Assembly (NCBI RefSeq): GCF_004519515.1
Contig: NZ_CP038145.1
Span: 1,716,001 to 1,780,000 of the forward strand
Length of the DNA: 64,000 nt
Source of the DNA: Actinobacillus indolicus
Lineage (GTDB): Bacteria; Pseudomonadota; Gammaproteobacteria; Enterobacterales; Pasteurellaceae
Direction: 5' to 3'
The number at the start of each line of letters is the position of its first letter. Position 1 is the stretch's first letter. Below, piece by piece: positions 37,281-48,887 of this stretch. The position numbers were made by a program, and so were the translations under genes. Below the pieces are notes generated by a model. It saw only the letters and a program-made list of their open reading frames with translations, did no database searches and had not been told where the DNA came from.

Positions 37281-38498
37281 TTATTTCAATTTTAACTTCT
37301 TGCCAACCACAATTTTATTCTCTTTGATATTGTTTAATTGACTTAATTTTTCCGGCGTTGTTTTATACATTCTCGCAATCGAATAAAGGGTTTCATCTTG
37401 CTGCACTACATGGAAAGAAGCATTCGGGTTTACCACCTTTTCAGGTTTTGAATCTAATTTTTCTTCTTTTGTGTTTTTGCTTGATTTTGTCTCTTTATTC
37501 TCTTTTGCTTCTTTAGATGTACTCTCTTTTTTATTTACAACGTCTGTTTTATTTTTTTCTCCCGCTGATTTTGATTTATCTTTGGTTGTTTGTTTTTCTT
37601 TAGTAGTTGAACTGTTCTCTTGTTTAGTCTTTTTCTCAGAGGCATTATTGGATTTTACTGATTTAGTCTCAGTTTCTTTATTTTCCGCTTTTTTCTCTGC
37701 TTTTACTTCTTTATACACAGCGCCGCTACTTTGACTTGGTGATTTTCGGCGATATTCTACAAGTCCTTGGTAAATCGCTTGAGCAACTTGGCGGCGATAA
37801 GCTTTTGTTGCCAGTTTTTGTTCTTCCACCACATTAGATAAGAACCCCGTTTCTACTAAAATGGATGGAATATCTGGAGAACGTAATACACTTAAGCTTG
37901 CGTGTTGTGGTGCACTTTTAGCAAGCTGAGTGATATTTCGCATCTTTCCTAACACCGTTTTACCTAATTCATAGCCTGAACGTTGCGAATGAGAAAATTG
38001 CAAGTCTAAGACGGTTTGGTTGAGATAACGTTCTTGATTACTGGATAATACGGAACCAGCCCCCCCGAGTAATTCAGACTGTTTTTCATGATCTTCTAAC
38101 CATTTCCCCAACTCATCATTCGCACGACGATTGGATAAGACCCAAACAGATGCTCCACGTAAATTATCTGAACTTGGTGAGGAATCTGCATGGATAGAGA
38201 CTAAATAATCTGCTCTATTTTTACGGGCGATTTCAGTACGATCTGGGAGCTGGATAAAATAGTCCCCATTACGTGTCATCACAGCCTTAAAGTTAGGATC
38301 GGCATCTAATAATGCTTTGAGTTCTCTGGCAATAGACAGGGTAACTTCTTTCTCTTTAATCCCTAAATTTTTACCAATCGCGCCAGGATCTTTACCACCA
38401 TGGCCTGCATCAATTGCAATAGTAAGTCTTGCCTGAACAGACAGGCTCATGAATAACGTCATTGTGCCAAGACAAAAATAATGTAATAACTTCTGCAT
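37281..38498 (-). CDS. N-acetylmuramoyl-L-alanine amidase with LysM domain
   Basis: Periplasmic zinc amidase that cleaves the peptide from MurNAc to split the septum. It is 405 residues: a signal peptide (ending SVQA), an Amidase_3 domain with [12 protein letters not shown] (His ligand), VSIHADSS (His) and VETGFLSN (catalytic Glu), a Lys/Ser/Glu-rich linker of about 90 residues, and a C-terminal LysM repeat ([20 protein letters not shown]). The architecture is that of E. coli AmiB, without its N-terminal AMIN domain. It is last in the lptF-to-amidase run, 8 bp after tsaE, a pairing also seen in E. coli. Confidence 0.92.
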   Translation of the reverse strand: MQKLLHYFCLGTMTLFMSLSVQARLTIAIDAGHGGKDPGAIGKNLGIKEKEVTLSIARELKALLDADPNFKAVMTRNGDYFIQLPDRTEIARKNRADYLVSIHADSSPSSDNLRGASVWVLSNRRANDELGKWLEDHEKQSELLGGAGSVLSSNQERYLNQTVLDLQFSHSQRSGYELGKTVLGKMRNITQLAKSAPQHASLSVLRSPDIPSILVETGFLSNVVEEQKLATKAYRRQVAQAIYQGLVEYRRKSPSQSSGAVYKEVKAEKKAENKETETKSVKSNNASEKKTKQENSSTTKEKQTTKDKSKSAGEKNKTDVVNKKESTSKEAKENKETKSSKNTKEEKLDSKPEKVVNPNASFHVVQQDETLYSIARMYKTTPEKLSQLNNIKENKIVVGKKLKLK

Positions 38499-38506
38499 AA
38501 CGAGTC

Positions 38507-38998
38507 CTAAGCGGTATGATTTTGGGGTAAATTTACTAAAATTTGGTTTGCTTGTTGATTTTGCGGTATAAGCTGAATCGTTCTGCCTATGTCCGCATAC
38601 TCAATTTGAATAATAAAATCAGCATCGGGAATCATGCCTTCGCCGCGGCTTGCCCATTCTAATAAGCAAACAGTCTGTGGGCGGAAATAATCGCGTATTC
38701 CCATAAATTCTAATTCTTCAGGATCACTTAAACGGTAGAGATCAAAATGATATAACGCATAAGGAGCTAAATGATACTCTTCCACTAAGGTATAAGTGGG
38801 ACTTTTTACATTGCCATTATGCCCAAAAGCACGAACAATGCTCCGTGTGAGTGTCGTTTTCCCTGCACCGAGTTCGCCGTTTAGATAAATCACAAAAGAC
38901 GTGTTTTGATTGACATCTAAACCTTGTTTTAATTCCATTGCAAAACGATGACCGAAATCTAGCATCTCTTCTTCGGTCACAAAATAAAGTGACATCAT
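38507..38998 (-). CDS. tsaE: tRNA t6A biosynthesis ATPase TsaE
   Basis: ATPase that drives the TsaBDE complex making N6-threonylcarbamoyladenosine in tRNA. It is 163 residues (E. coli 153). The P-loop is [16 protein letters not shown] and the conserved block is [13 protein letters not shown], with [22 protein letters not shown] after it. It is in the conserved tsaE-amiB pair. The MM start is ambiguous by one residue. The Orn stop lies 5 bp upstream. Confidence 0.95.
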   Translation of the reverse strand: MMSLYFVTEEEMLDFGHRFAMELKQGLDVNQNTSFVIYLNGELGAGKTTLTRSIVRAFGHNGNVKSPTYTLVEEYHLAPYALYHFDLYRLSDPEELEFMGIRDYFRPQTVCLLEWASRGEGMIPDADFIIQIEYADIGRTIQLIPQNQQANQILVNLPQNHTA

Positions 38999-39003
38999 TA
39001 TCG

Positions 39004-39555
39004 TTAATCTAAATTAATAAAATGGCTACGATAGAATTTTAATTCTTCAATCGATTCTTTAATATCATCTAAAGCCAAGTGGCTATTTTTCTTACTGAAT
39101 TGCTTTAACATTTCAGGCTTCCAACGGCTTGCGAGTTCTTTTAATGTACTCACATCTAAATGACGGTAGTGGAAGTAATCCGCTAGATCTGGCATATATT
39201 TATAAAGAAAACGCTTATCTTGTGCAATGCTATTACCACAAATCGGCGAAGCGCCTTTCGGTACCCATTTTTTCAAAAAATCTAAGGTTTGTAATTCGGC
39301 AGCGCGTTCGGTTAATTTGCTCTGTTTTACTCGCTCAACAAGTCCATTTTCTGTGTGAGTTTTAACGCACCATTCGCTCATTTTGTTTAATAATTCATCT
39401 GATTGATGTACAGCAAGCACAGGACCTTCAGCCAAAATATTCAGATCTTTATCCGTGATGATCGTGGCGATTTCAATAATACGTTCTTTTTCAGGATCAA
39501 GCCCTGTCATTTCGAGATCGATCCAAATTAAATTTTGTTTATCTTGTTGGCTCAT
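39004..39555 (-). CDS. orn: Oligoribonuclease
   Basis: DEDD exonuclease that finishes RNA turnover by cleaving dinucleotides. It is 183 residues (E. coli 181). Motifs are [12 protein letters not shown] (Asp, Glu), [11 protein letters not shown] (Asp) and [14 protein letters not shown], with [15 protein letters not shown] supplying the last Asp. It is essential in most gamma-proteobacteria. It lies between coaD and tsaE on one strand. Confidence 0.96.
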   Translation of the reverse strand: MSQQDKQNLIWIDLEMTGLDPEKERIIEIATIITDKDLNILAEGPVLAVHQSDELLNKMSEWCVKTHTENGLVERVKQSKLTERAAELQTLDFLKKWVPKGASPICGNSIAQDKRFLYKYMPDLADYFHYRHLDVSTLKELASRWKPEMLKQFSKKNSHLALDDIKESIEELKFYRSHFINLD

Positions 39556-39583
39556 TCTATTTCTCTATTTGTAAAATTTTCAC

Positions 39584-40060
39584 TTAATCTAACCGCTTGA
39601 GCGCATCAACTACTACGGGTGGCACAAATTGTGCAACATCACCTTGATGTCGATAGATTTCTCTAATCATAGTAGATGATAAATAACGCCATTCGACTGC
39701 AGGTGGAAGGAAGATGGTCTCTAAATTCCCCGAAAGCTTTTGGTTAAGTTGTGCAAGCTGAATTTCATATTCTATGTCATCTGCGCCCCGAATACCACGA
39801 ACTAAACTTGTTGCTCCATATTCTTTTGCAAAATCAACGAGAAGTCCACTAAAGCCAATGACTTCGACATTTTTTAAGTGTTGGCAACTCTGTTTGACCA
39901 ATTCAACACGTTGTTCGAGACTAAATAGCGGTTGCTTTGATGGATTTTTTGCCACCGCCACAATCACTTTGCCAAACAATCGGCTACTACGTTGAATAAT
40001 GTCTAAATGCCCATTGGTAATAGGGTCAAAAGTACCCGCATAAATCACAGTTTGTTGCAT
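39584..40060 (-). CDS. coaD: Phosphopantetheine adenylyltransferase
   Basis: Makes dephospho-CoA from 4'-phosphopantetheine and ATP. It is 158 residues with the nucleotidyltransferase HxGH-type motif [14 protein letters not shown] at the N-terminus, [14 protein letters not shown] in the middle, and the [13 protein letters not shown] [21 protein letters not shown] at the C-terminus. The stop of waaA sits 1 bp upstream of this gene, the conserved waaA-coaD (kdtAB) order of enteric bacteria. Confidence 0.97.
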   Translation of the reverse strand: MQQTVIYAGTFDPITNGHLDIIQRSSRLFGKVIVAVAKNPSKQPLFSLEQRVELVKQSCQHLKNVEVIGFSGLLVDFAKEYGATSLVRGIRGADDIEYEIQLAQLNQKLSGNLETIFLPPAVEWRYLSSTMIREIYRHQGDVAQFVPPVVVDALKRLD

Positions 40061-40061
40061 A

Positions 40062-41342
40062 TTATTTCTCTAAATAAGGGGAGAGTAGTTCAAGATGACG
40101 AGCTAGTGCACCTTGATTTTCTTGAAGCACTTCAAACCCTGCTTGGCTGATATGTTTACCTAGTTCTGGGTACTCAAAGAAATAATTTACAGCATTAACA
40201 ATGGCAGAGACATCGCTTTGAATTTCGATCACTCCTTTGACTTCACGTAATTTCGCAAAAATTTCAGGGAAATTGAAAGTATGTACACCAGAAATCACAG
40301 GAAGTTCAAAAGCAATCGGCTCTAACGGATTATGTCCTCCGTGTTTGACTAAACTTCCACCAACAAATGCCACTTGTGCTAATCCGTAGAGTAACATCAT
40401 TTCTCCCATCGTATCTCCAAATAAGACAGATGTTGTACTTTGTAATGGTTGTTGTGAAGAACGAGTGACATAGGCTACTTGCATTTTTTGTAGCAATGTT
40501 TCAACTGAATCAAATCGTTCAGGATGTCTCGGCACTAAAATCAGCACTAAATTAGGATAAAGTGTAAGAAGCTGCTTATGCGCTTCGAGCAACATTTTTT
40601 CTTCCCCTTCATGAGTACTACCTGCAATCCAGACTGGGCGATGAATAAGCTGAAGTTGTTGAGCTGTCTCTTTAACTTTTATACGTAAACTTTCTGTGAT
40701 CTCTAAGTCAAATTTAAGATTCCCAGTATTAACCAAACGTTTTGGATCAAAACCTAATTGAATATACCGATCGGCACTGACTTTATCTTGCGCTAAAATC
40801 ATATCAATTTCGTCAAACATGGTTTGAAGATAAGGTTTAATCCAGCCATAACGTTTTGCGGAGCGTGGCGAAAGACGAGCATTGGCGATCACAAAAGGGA
40901 TTTGACGTTGATGTATTTGTCTAATTAGATTCGGCCACAATTCTGTTTCAATCACAATGACGAGCTTGGGTTCAATAAAGTCTAAAAAACGTTGAATCGC
41001 ATCAGGCAAATCATAGGGCAGATAAAAATGTGAAACGGTGTCCCCAAAAGCTGCTCTGACTCTAGCAGAGCCTGTAGGAGTGACCGTAGTGACTGTTATT
41101 GCTAGATGTGGATATTTTTCTTGAATCGTGCGAATTAAAGGTGTGGCAGCAATCACCTCACCAACGGAGGCTGCATGCACAACAATACCTTTTTTTTGTG
41201 GCTTAACTTCATCACCATAAAAGCCATAACGCTCATTTAAGCGTTTACGATAACCTGGTGCTTTTCTGCCTTTTTTCCACATTAAAAAAAGCACAAAAGG
41301 CTGAATGAGATAGCCTAAAAAGGTATAAATTAAACGTAACAT
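40062..41342 (-). CDS. waaA: 3-deoxy-D-manno-octulosonic acid transferase
   Basis: Membrane-anchored GT-B glycosyltransferase that adds Kdo to lipid IVA in lipopolysaccharide core. It is 426 residues: an N-terminal anchor ([15 protein letters not shown]), then [51 protein letters not shown], and the C-terminal CMP-Kdo region with [20 protein letters not shown]. Pasteurellaceae enzymes are typically monofunctional and work with a Kdo kinase. Operon partner of coaD. Confidence 0.96.
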   Translation of the reverse strand: MLRLIYTFLGYLIQPFVLFLMWKKGRKAPGYRKRLNERYGFYGDEVKPQKKGIVVHAASVGEVIAATPLIRTIQEKYPHLAITVTTVTPTGSARVRAAFGDTVSHFYLPYDLPDAIQRFLDFIEPKLVIVIETELWPNLIRQIHQRQIPFVIANARLSPRSAKRYGWIKPYLQTMFDEIDMILAQDKVSADRYIQLGFDPKRLVNTGNLKFDLEITESLRIKVKETAQQLQLIHRPVWIAGSTHEGEEKMLLEAHKQLLTLYPNLVLILVPRHPERFDSVETLLQKMQVAYVTRSSQQPLQSTTSVLFGDTMGEMMLLYGLAQVAFVGGSLVKHGGHNPLEPIAFELPVISGVHTFNFPEIFAKLREVKGVIEIQSDVSAIVNAVNYFFEYPELGKHISQAGFEVLQENQGALARHLELLSPYLEK

Positions 41343-41356
41343 AGATTTCCCAATCT

Positions 41357-44300
41357 CTATTCAAATTCTAATTCTACGGCACTTTCGCCAAGAAATGCTT
41401 TTAATTGCATCAGCATTGTTTCTTTTGGGGTAACGCGCCATTCAACACCGCTACGCAATAATACACGTCCTTCAGGGCTTTGATAATAGAAATGCAATGG
41501 CAATGTTCCTTCTTTATAAGGCTCAATAATAGCGGTCAGATCTTTAACAAATTTTGCAGAAAGTTGCTCTTGATTAATCGCAAGGGCTAAGCTTTTCGCA
41601 CAACGGCTACGAGCGTCATCAAGGGTAATTAATTCACGGGCAGACATTTTCAATCCACCGCTGAAATCATCATGCTGTACCGAACCTGTTGCAATAATAA
41701 TTTGATCTTTTTGCAGTAAGTCACCAAAGTTCTCTAAAGCTTCTGAAAATAACGTAATATCCAATTTCCCCGCTCGATCTTCAATGGTTGCAATACCAAT
41801 TCGGCTACCTTTCTTGGTAACAGCAATACGTGATGACATAATCATGCCTGCCACAGTCGCAGTTTGCCCCCGATAGGTTGGCTGTAATTCATTCAGTTTA
41901 CGTGGTGCATAATGAGACAGCTCTTTTAAGAAACGTCCGACAGGGTGTCCGCTCAAATATAAACCTAGCGTTGCTTTTTCATTATCCAAAATGGTCTGCT
42001 CAGTCCATTTTGGCGTGTTGGCATAGGCATTTTGAACTTCTTCGGGGGTTTCGGTTAGTACGCCAAACATATCACTCTGTCCAAGGGCTTCCATTTTATT
42101 ATGTTGATCGGAAGCTCTAAGGGCATCTTCTAAATTTTTCATCAATGCCGCACGGTGAGGCCCCAGTTTATCGAAAGCCCCTGCCATAATTAGCCCTTCA
42201 AAAGTGCGGCGATTGACTTTTCTTAAATCAACCCGAGCAGTTAGATCGAACAGATCTTTGAAAATCCCGTCTTTATTTCGGGCCTCTAACATCGCATCAA
42301 TCGGGCCTTCGCCTACGCCTTTGATTGCCCCTAAACCATAGACAATTTCGCCTTTTTCATTGACACTAAAACGGTGTTTACCGCTGTTAATATCAGGCGG
42401 AACAACGGTTAATCCCATATTGATACATTCATCATAGAAACCGACGATTTTATCGGTGTTATCCATCTCTGAAGTCATCACCGCCGCCATAAACTCCGCT
42501 GGGTAATGGGTTTTGAGCCATAAGGTTTGATACGACACCAACGCATAAGCCGCTGAGTGCGATTTATTAAAGCCGTAGCCTGCGAATTTTTCTACCAAGT
42601 CGAAGATTTTCATCGCTAATTCGCCATCAATCCCCTGCTTCTTCGCCCCTTCTTCAAAGGTCGCCCGTTGAGCCGCCATCTCTTCTGGCTTTTTCTTACC
42701 CATAGCACGACGCAGTAAATCCGCACCGCCGAGCGTATAGCCAGCCAACACCTGTGCAATCTGCATGACTTGCTCTTGATAAACGATAATGCCATAAGTT
42801 GGCTCTAAAATCGGTTGAAGCGACTCGTGCTGATACTGGGCATCAGGATAGGCAATCGGCTCTTTGCCGTGTTTACGGTCAATAAAGTTCTGCACCATTC
42901 CCGACTCAAGTGGACCTGGACGGAATAAGGCTACCAACGCAATAATATCTTCAAAGTTACTTGGTTGTAGGCGTGAAATCAGATCTTTCATACCCCGTGA
43001 CTCTAGCTGGAATACTGCTGTCGTTTTGGCTGCTTTTAATAATTTAAAGGCTTTTTCATCATCAAGGGGAATACTTTCAATCCGAACTGGCGGTTTGCCT
43101 TCTTTTTCCAAGCGTTGATTAATCATTTCTAACGCCCATTTGATGATCGTCAGCGTACGTAAACCCAAGAAGTCAAATTTAACCAAGCCAGCATATTCCA
43201 CATCATTTTTATCGAAGTGGGTCACAGGGTGTAAACCGTAAGAGTCGCAGTAAAGTGGCGAAAAATCGGTAATCGCCGTTGGGGCAATCACCACCCCCCC
43301 TGCGTGTTTACCTGCATTACGTGTTACCCCTTCGAGCTTACGAGCCATATCAATCAAGGCTTTCACTTCTTCATCAGTATCATAAAGCTCAGGCAATTTT
43401 GGTTCAGCTTCAAAGGCTTTTGCCAAGGTCATACCAGGGTCAGGGGGGATCAATTTAGAAATGCGATCCACAAAGCTATAAGGGTGTCCAAGCACACGCC
43501 CCACATCTCGAATAACCGCTTTTGCCGCCATAGTACCAAAGGTGATAATCTGCGACACCGCTTGGCGACCATAGGTTTCCGACACGTGTTCAATCACACG
43601 ATCTCGCCCGTCCATACAGAAATCCACATCAAAATCGGGCATCGAAACCCGTTCCGGATTTAAGAAACGTTCAAAGAGTAAGTCAAATTCAAGGGGATCA
43701 AGATCGGTAATTTTCAACGCATAAGCAACCAAGGATCCTGCCCCAGAACCACGCCCCGGTCCGACAGGAATATCGTTATCTTTTGACCACTGAATAAATT
43801 CCATCACAATCAAGAAGTAGCCAGGGAAGCCCATTTGGTTGATCACGTCCAATTCGACTTGCAATCTTTCATCATAAACAGACCGCTTGTCTGCTCGCAC
43901 TTCAGGATCCGGAAATAAAAATACCAAACGCTCTTCCAAACCTTCTTTGGCTTTTTTGACTAAAAAATCTTCAGTGGAAAGCTCGCCCGTCGGGAAATTC
44001 GGTAAGAAATATTCCCCTAAGCGAATAGTGACATTACAACGTTGAGCAATAAATAAGGTATTTTCAATCGCCTGTGGCAAATCGACAAACAACTGACACA
44101 TTTCGTCTTCTGAACGGAAGTATTGCTGTTCCGAATATTTTTGTGGGCGTTTAGGATCGTCTAACGTAAAACTGTCGTGAATGGCGACACGGATTTCGTG
44201 GGCTTCAAAATCGTCCTGTTTTAAAAACATCACATCATTGACAGCCACCAACGGAATTGCAAATTTTTGCGAAAAAGTGACCGCTTGTTGAATATAACGT

Positions 44301-44833
44301 TCTTCATCACTTCTCCCTGTTCGACAAAGGGAAAGATAATAATGATTATGGAAATAACGTTGATAAAAAGCCAAAAGCTGTTCGGCTTCTTGCTGATTTT
44401 CTTTCAATAATGCCTTACCTACATCGCCATTGCGACCGCCTGAAAGCAAAATCACGCCTTCATTATGTTCTGCCAGCCACGCTTTTTCCACCACAGGAAA
44501 TTCCACATAGCCTTGTTGATAAGCCTTTGAAAGTAAAAGGGTAATGTTATGATAACCGGTATTATTTTTGGCTAAAAGGGTAAGTTCGTATAACTCTTCA
44601 CTCTCAGGTTCAGGGCGAACCATCACATCTGCCCCAACAATCGGCTTCACCCCAGATCCTAAGGCTTCACCATAAAAACGCACCAAGCCACAGAAGTTAG
44701 TAAAATCGGTCAATGCCATTGCGACCATATTGTTGGCAACACAGGCTTTAATTAACGGCTTCACTTTCGCCAAGCCATTAATCATTGAGAAATCACTGTG
44801 TACTTTCAGATGAACAAAACGAGGTTGGGACAT
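41357..44833 (-). CDS. dnaE: DNA polymerase III alpha subunit
   Basis: Replicative polymerase, 1158 residues (E. coli 1160). The N-terminal PHP domain starts [20 protein letters not shown]. Catalytic aspartates are in [19 protein letters not shown], with [23 protein letters not shown] nearby. The fingers, HhH ([19 protein letters not shown]) and OB domain ([19 protein letters not shown]) follow, and the C-terminus is present. Two USS are inside the gene. It is 13 bp after lptG and 14 bp before waaA. Its place between LPS-export and LPS-core genes is unlike the E. coli lpxB-rnhB-dnaE context. Confidence 0.98.
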   Translation of the reverse strand: MSQPRFVHLKVHSDFSMINGLAKVKPLIKACVANNMVAMALTDFTNFCGLVRFYGEALGSGVKPIVGADVMVRPEPESEELYELTLLAKNNTGYHNITLLLSKAYQQGYVEFPVVEKAWLAEHNEGVILLSGGRNGDVGKALLKENQQEAEQLLAFYQRYFHNHYYLSLCRTGRSDEERYIQQAVTFSQKFAIPLVAVNDVMFLKQDDFEAHEIRVAIHDSFTLDDPKRPQKYSEQQYFRSEDEMCQLFVDLPQAIENTLFIAQRCNVTIRLGEYFLPNFPTGELSTEDFLVKKAKEGLEERLVFLFPDPEVRADKRSVYDERLQVELDVINQMGFPGYFLIVMEFIQWSKDNDIPVGPGRGSGAGSLVAYALKITDLDPLEFDLLFERFLNPERVSMPDFDVDFCMDGRDRVIEHVSETYGRQAVSQIITFGTMAAKAVIRDVGRVLGHPYSFVDRISKLIPPDPGMTLAKAFEAEPKLPELYDTDEEVKALIDMARKLEGVTRNAGKHAGGVVIAPTAITDFSPLYCDSYGLHPVTHFDKNDVEYAGLVKFDFLGLRTLTIIKWALEMINQRLEKEGKPPVRIESIPLDDEKAFKLLKAAKTTAVFQLESRGMKDLISRLQPSNFEDIIALVALFRPGPLESGMVQNFIDRKHGKEPIAYPDAQYQHESLQPILEPTYGIIVYQEQVMQIAQVLAGYTLGGADLLRRAMGKKKPEEMAAQRATFEEGAKKQGIDGELAMKIFDLVEKFAGYGFNKSHSAAYALVSYQTLWLKTHYPAEFMAAVMTSEMDNTDKIVGFYDECINMGLTVVPPDINSGKHRFSVNEKGEIVYGLGAIKGVGEGPIDAMLEARNKDGIFKDLFDLTARVDLRKVNRRTFEGLIMAGAFDKLGPHRAALMKNLEDALRASDQHNKMEALGQSDMFGVLTETPEEVQNAYANTPKWTEQTILDNEKATLGLYLSGHPVGRFLKELSHYAPRKLNELQPTYRGQTATVAGMIMSSRIAVTKKGSRIGIATIEDRAGKLDITLFSEALENFGDLLQKDQIIIATGSVQHDDFSGGLKMSARELITLDDARSRCAKSLALAINQEQLSAKFVKDLTAIIEPYKEGTLPLHFYYQSPEGRVLLRSGVEWRVTPKETMLMQLKAFLGESAVELEFE

Positions 44834-44844
44834 AGGTTCTTTAA

Positions 44845-45912
44845 TTAATCACGTTTTTTATTTAATAGCCACCAAACGGCACTTAAGCAGATAAGACTTG
44901 GTATTAACGCTCCAACAGGCACTGGTAGCCAAGAGAAGACAAGGCTGAGATTACCAAACACAATATCGGAAACATAGAATACGAAGCCTGCTAAGATCCC
45001 GATAACAATTTTTGCCCCCATCGTACTACTGCGTAGTGGACCAAAAATAAAGGAAATCGCAAGTAACATCATTACCGCCATTGAAATAGGCTGAAAAACT
45101 TTACGCCAGAAAGTGATCTCAAAACGTTTTGGATCTTGCCCTGTCTCTTTAAGGAAACCGACATAATCCGCCAAGCCTGAAATAGACAACGATTCTGGTT
45201 TTAATGACACAATGCCCAATTTACTTGGAGTGATACTGGTTTGCCATTTTTGATCTGTTTCTCTCGTTTGGATAATTCTATTTTCTTGAATCTCTGATTT
45301 CTCGACTTGCTGAAGTATCCAGCCTTGTTCCGAATAGACAGCCTTAGATGCTTGTTTAATCGACTGTAATTCGCGACCATCAAAATGGTAAATTAATAAA
45401 TTATTTAGATTACGCTCATCTTGAATTTGGCGAATATAGATAAAATCATTGCCATCTTTCGCCCAAAATCCGCCTTGAGTTGCGAGCATTGAACCACCGC
45501 TTTGAGCAATAGAACGCATATTTCTCGCATACTGTTCCGTTTGCGGAACGCCCCATTCGCCCATAACCATGGTCATAATCATCAATGGAATAGCGGTTTT
45601 CATCACGGCTAAGCCAATACGAAAACGAGAGAATCCCGCCGATTGCATAACAACTAATTCACTACGGCTCGCTAAACCGCCTAATCCCATTAATGAGCCG
45701 AGTAAAGCTGCAATAGGAAAGAAAGTTTCTATATCTTTAGGAATAGTTAAGATAGTGTAATAAGCTGCGTGCAAGCCATCGTAATTTCCTTGTCCAACGG
45801 CACGAAACTCTTCAACAAACTTAATAATTGCCCCAAGTCCTACGAGCATAAATAGTGTAAGCATAATGGAAGCAAGAATGGTTTTACCAATATAACGCTC
45901 TAATACATTCAT
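44845..45912 (-). CDS. lptG: LPS export permease LptG
   Basis: Inner-membrane subunit of the LptB2FG transporter that extracts lipopolysaccharide. It is 355 residues (E. coli 360), with six helices in two groups of three around a large periplasmic beta-jellyroll domain (from about residue 135 to 255). Family motifs are [16 protein letters not shown] and [25 protein letters not shown]. The start overlaps the lptF stop by 4 bp. Confidence 0.95.
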   Translation of the reverse strand: MNVLERYIGKTILASIMLTLFMLVGLGAIIKFVEEFRAVGQGNYDGLHAAYYTILTIPKDIETFFPIAALLGSLMGLGGLASRSELVVMQSAGFSRFRIGLAVMKTAIPLMIMTMVMGEWGVPQTEQYARNMRSIAQSGGSMLATQGGFWAKDGNDFIYIRQIQDERNLNNLLIYHFDGRELQSIKQASKAVYSEQGWILQQVEKSEIQENRIIQTRETDQKWQTSITPSKLGIVSLKPESLSISGLADYVGFLKETGQDPKRFEITFWRKVFQPISMAVMMLLAISFIFGPLRSSTMGAKIVIGILAGFVFYVSDIVFGNLSLVFSWLPVPVGALIPSLICLSAVWWLLNKKRD

Positions 45913-47009
45913 TTACTTGCCACCTTTTGACTTGAAAAACGATAACGTAAAGCTGAAAGCCATTTGCTATCCCAACTATTTAATATAATGCCTAAGATTA
46001 AAAATGCGACCGAAACGGCTGGCATCAGAAGTGAAACATCCACTTTCCCTGAACTTCCTGCGGATTTCAGCGAGCTTTGTAATAAGAAGTAGATTAAATA
46101 GAGTAGCAATGCGGGTAATAATTTTGCAAAACGTCCTTGTCTTGGGTTCACGCTACTCATTGGAACCGCGAGTAGCGCCATTAATGGAACCGCAAAAATC
46201 AAGGCAAAACGCCATTGAAGCTCTGCTTTGGCTTCCTTTGAATTATCATTGATTAATTTCTGAAAATCGGCACGTTGGACTAACTTTTCATCCGTTTCTA
46301 CATTTTGATAACCTAAATAAGCAGTGTAATTATCAAAATGTGAAATACGGAAGTCAGCAGCTTGAGGCGTGCCTTCATAACGTACACTGTTCTTTAAATT
46401 AAGTAGCTGGTCACCATTTGGTAAGCCTTGCAATTCTCCAGATTCTGCTACGACCACAGACGGTTTATTTTTCTTTTGTTGGTCGGGTTGGAAAACATAA
46501 ATATCATTTATCGAGTTATCTTGGATGTTATCAATAAATAAAACATAGCCTCCAGCAGACATAAATTGTCCAGCAGATAGTGCCGCAAAACGCGGATTTG
46601 CTTTTGCATCAGCAAGCATTTCACTCTGTTTATTAATTGCCCAAGGCGTGAGATAAAACACATTATAGACAGCGATTGCTGTGGTAAAGAGCGATAAAAA
46701 TAGGGCAGATTTTACTAATAGCCCTTGACCTACGCCGCAAGCACGCATAACTGTAATTTCACTTTCAGCGTATAAACGACCTAAAGTAAGCAATAGGGCA
46801 ATAAAGAGCGATAATGGCAACATCAGCTGTGCCATGGTCGGCATACCCAATCCGAGTAAGCTTAACACTAAGTCTGTTGGGACTTTTCCACTTACCGCAG
46901 AGCTTAACACGCGCACTAATTGTTGGCAGAAGAAAATCACTAACAGTATGAAAAGTATAGCAATTTGGCTTTTAAAAATTTCTTTCGTTAAATATCGACT
47001 TAAAATCAC
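45909..47009 (-). CDS. lptF: LPS export permease LptF
   Basis: Second permease subunit of LptB2FG. The GTG at 47009 starts [17 protein letters not shown] and gives 366 residues, the length of E. coli LptF. A longer in-frame start at 47045 would add twelve residues not seen in the family. It has six helices, the coupling stretch [19 protein letters not shown], and the [23 protein letters not shown] region. It is divergent from pepA, the conserved pepA-lptFG arrangement. It heads the long minus-strand run ending with the amidase. Confidence 0.93.
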   Translation of the reverse strand: MILSRYLTKEIFKSQIAILFILLVIFFCQQLVRVLSSAVSGKVPTDLVLSLLGLGMPTMAQLMLPLSLFIALLLTLGRLYAESEITVMRACGVGQGLLVKSALFLSLFTTAIAVYNVFYLTPWAINKQSEMLADAKANPRFAALSAGQFMSAGGYVLFIDNIQDNSINDIYVFQPDQQKKNKPSVVVAESGELQGLPNGDQLLNLKNSVRYEGTPQAADFRISHFDNYTAYLGYQNVETDEKLVQRADFQKLINDNSKEAKAELQWRFALIFAVPLMALLAVPMSSVNPRQGRFAKLLPALLLYLIYFLLQSSLKSAGSSGKVDVSLLMPAVSVAFLILGIILNSWDSKWLSALRYRFSSQKVASK

Positions 47010-47093
47010 GACAAAGTTCTCATTTTGACAATTTATCGCTTGCAATTTTTAAGCAAGCAGGTAGCTTTACGACCTGTATTTTGATTGCAAGTT

Positions 47094-47139
47094 CAAGCGG
47101 TCTGATTTTGGTAAAATTTTGCAAAAAAGTCACCGCTTG
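47094..47139. repeat. Inverted USS pair between lptF and pepA
   Basis: CAAGCGGT and ACCGCTTG flank TGATTTTGGTAAAATTTTGC. It lies between divergent genes, so it is not a terminator for either; possibly a uptake-signal cluster in the shared promoter region. Confidence 0.55.
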
Positions 47140-47190
47140 CAAAATGCGTAATCATACCCTTTTATACAAAAAAAATCACGGGAGTATTGT

Positions 47191-48687
47191 ATGGAATTTA
47201 GCGTTAAAAATGGATCTGTTGAAAAACAACGTACAGGCTGTCTTGTTGTTGGGGTGTATGAACCCCGTCGCCTATCGCCTGCGGCGGAACAATTAGATAA
47301 ATTAAGTGACGGCTATTTAAGCAATTTATTGCGTAAAGGCGATTTAGAAGGGCGTGTTGGGCAAACGTTATTGCTACATAATGTCCCCAACGTTCCTGCA
47401 GATCGCGTGTTATTAGTCGGCTGTGGCAAAGAGCGAGAGCTGACTGAACGCCAGTACAAACAAACCATTCAAAAAATGGTACAAGTGATTAACGACACAG
47501 GTTCAACGGAAGCGATCTGTTTCTTAACCGAATTGCACGTCAAAGCTCGTTCGGTGTATTGGAATATCCGCTTTGCGATTGAAGCAATTCAAGAAAACGG
47601 CTACCAATATAACGAATTTAAGAGCGTAAAACCTGAAATCCGCCGTGAACTCCGCAAAATTGTGTTTAATATCGCCAACCGTAAAGATTTAACCGTAGCA
47701 GAACAAGCGGTTGAACACGGCAAAGCGATTGCATCAGGCGTGATCTTCGCCAAAAATGTCGCTAACTGTCCGCCAAATGTCTGCAACCCGAAATATTTAT
47801 CCGAATTAGCAAAAGGATTAGCCAAAGAATACGATAACATCACCACCACCGTACTGGACGAAAAAGAGATGGCAGCATTACAAATGAACGCTTATCTTGC
47901 CGTTTCCCGTGGTTCTGAAAATGAGGCTTACCTTTCTATCATCGAATATAAAGGCTCTCCAAATCCTGCAGCCAAACCGATTGTTCTTGTCGGTAAAGGC
48001 TTAACCTTTGACACAGGGGGTATTTCTATTAAACCGTCCGACGCAATGGACGAAATGAAATACGATATGGGCGGTGCGGCTTCTGTTTATGGCACAATGA
48101 AAGCCATTGCAGAAATGAAATTGCCATTAAATGTGATCGGCGTACTCGCAGGTTGTGAAAATATGCCCGACGGCAACGCTTATCGCCCGGGTGATATTCT
48201 AACCACCATGTCAGGCTTAACCGTTGAAGTGTTGAATACTGACGCAGAAGGGCGTTTGGTGTTATGTGATACTTTAACCTATGTCGAACGTTTCGATCCT
48301 GAATTAGTGATTGATGTCGCCACACTCACAGGGGCGTGTATGATCGCACTTGGCAACCACAACAGCGGATTGATTTCACCAAATAACGCGCTTGCGAATG
48401 ATTTATTAAATGCCGCAGAACAAGCGGACGACAAAGCGTGGCGTTTACCGATGGGCGAAGAGTATCAAGAGCAGCTTAAATCCAACTTTGCCGATCTCGC
48501 CAATATCGGAGGGCGTTTAGGCGGTGCGATTACGGCTGGGGTATTTCTATCCAACTTCACTAAAAAATACACTTGGGCACACTTAGATATTGCAGGCACG
48601 GCGTGGAAATCGGGTGCAGCCAAAGGTGCCACAGGCAGACCGGTACCGTTGTTGAGTCAGTTTTTAATTAATAAAGCGGGTGTTTAA
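47191..48687 (+). CDS. pepA: Leucyl aminopeptidase (cytosol aminopeptidase)
   Basis: Dimanganese/zinc aminopeptidase, 498 residues (E. coli PepA 503). The M17 signature [10 protein letters not shown] is intact, as are [31 protein letters not shown] metal residues (Lys, Asp), and [12 protein letters not shown]. In E. coli PepA also binds DNA for carAB control and Xer recombination; the N-terminal domain here is present but the DNA role is not demonstrated. It is divergent from lptF and followed by a USS pair and a separate terminator. Confidence 0.96.
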   Translation: MEFSVKNGSVEKQRTGCLVVGVYEPRRLSPAAEQLDKLSDGYLSNLLRKGDLEGRVGQTLLLHNVPNVPADRVLLVGCGKERELTERQYKQTIQKMVQVINDTGSTEAICFLTELHVKARSVYWNIRFAIEAIQENGYQYNEFKSVKPEIRRELRKIVFNIANRKDLTVAEQAVEHGKAIASGVIFAKNVANCPPNVCNPKYLSELAKGLAKEYDNITTTVLDEKEMAALQMNAYLAVSRGSENEAYLSIIEYKGSPNPAAKPIVLVGKGLTFDTGGISIKPSDAMDEMKYDMGGAASVYGTMKAIAEMKLPLNVIGVLAGCENMPDGNAYRPGDILTTMSGLTVEVLNTDAEGRLVLCDTLTYVERFDPELVIDVATLTGACMIALGNHNSGLISPNNALANDLLNAAEQADDKAWRLPMGEEYQEQLKSNFADLANIGGRLGGAITAGVFLSNFTKKYTWAHLDIAGTAWKSGAAKGATGRPVPLLSQFLINKAGV

Positions 48688-48705
48688 CCTGTTTGTCTCC
48701 TAAAT

Positions 48706-48763
48706 ACAAGCGGTCAGTTAGGCTCTAAAATTTGCAAATTTTAAGTCGAAACCGACCGCTTGT
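48706..48763 (+). terminator. Inverted USS pair after pepA
   Basis: ACAAGCGGTC (48706-48715) and GACCGCTTGT (48754-48763), a 10-bp perfect stem, enclose the inner palindrome AAAATTTGCAAATTTT, 18 bp after the pepA stop. Confidence 0.7.
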
Positions 48764-48805
48764 AATGGCGGAATTTTCACTAAACAAACATATAATTCTT
48801 AACCC

Positions 48806-48838
48806 AAAGGCGTTATTCCGTTAGAATAACGCCTTTTT
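48806..48838 (+). terminator. Rho-independent terminator upstream of trhP
   Basis: AAAGGCGTTATTC / GAATAACGCCTTT with CGTTA loop and T tract. A second hairpin GCTTTCCT/AGGAAAGC (48841-48858) abuts it 29 bp before the trhP start. Confidence 0.88.
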
Positions 48839-48887
48839 ACGCTTTCCTTCAGGAAAGCCCTGGCTTGTTATCAGAAAGAGAATCCAA

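Noticed and set aside
47094..47139. USS pair read as terminator for lptF or pepA
   Set aside because: It lies upstream of both divergent genes, so it cannot end either transcript.
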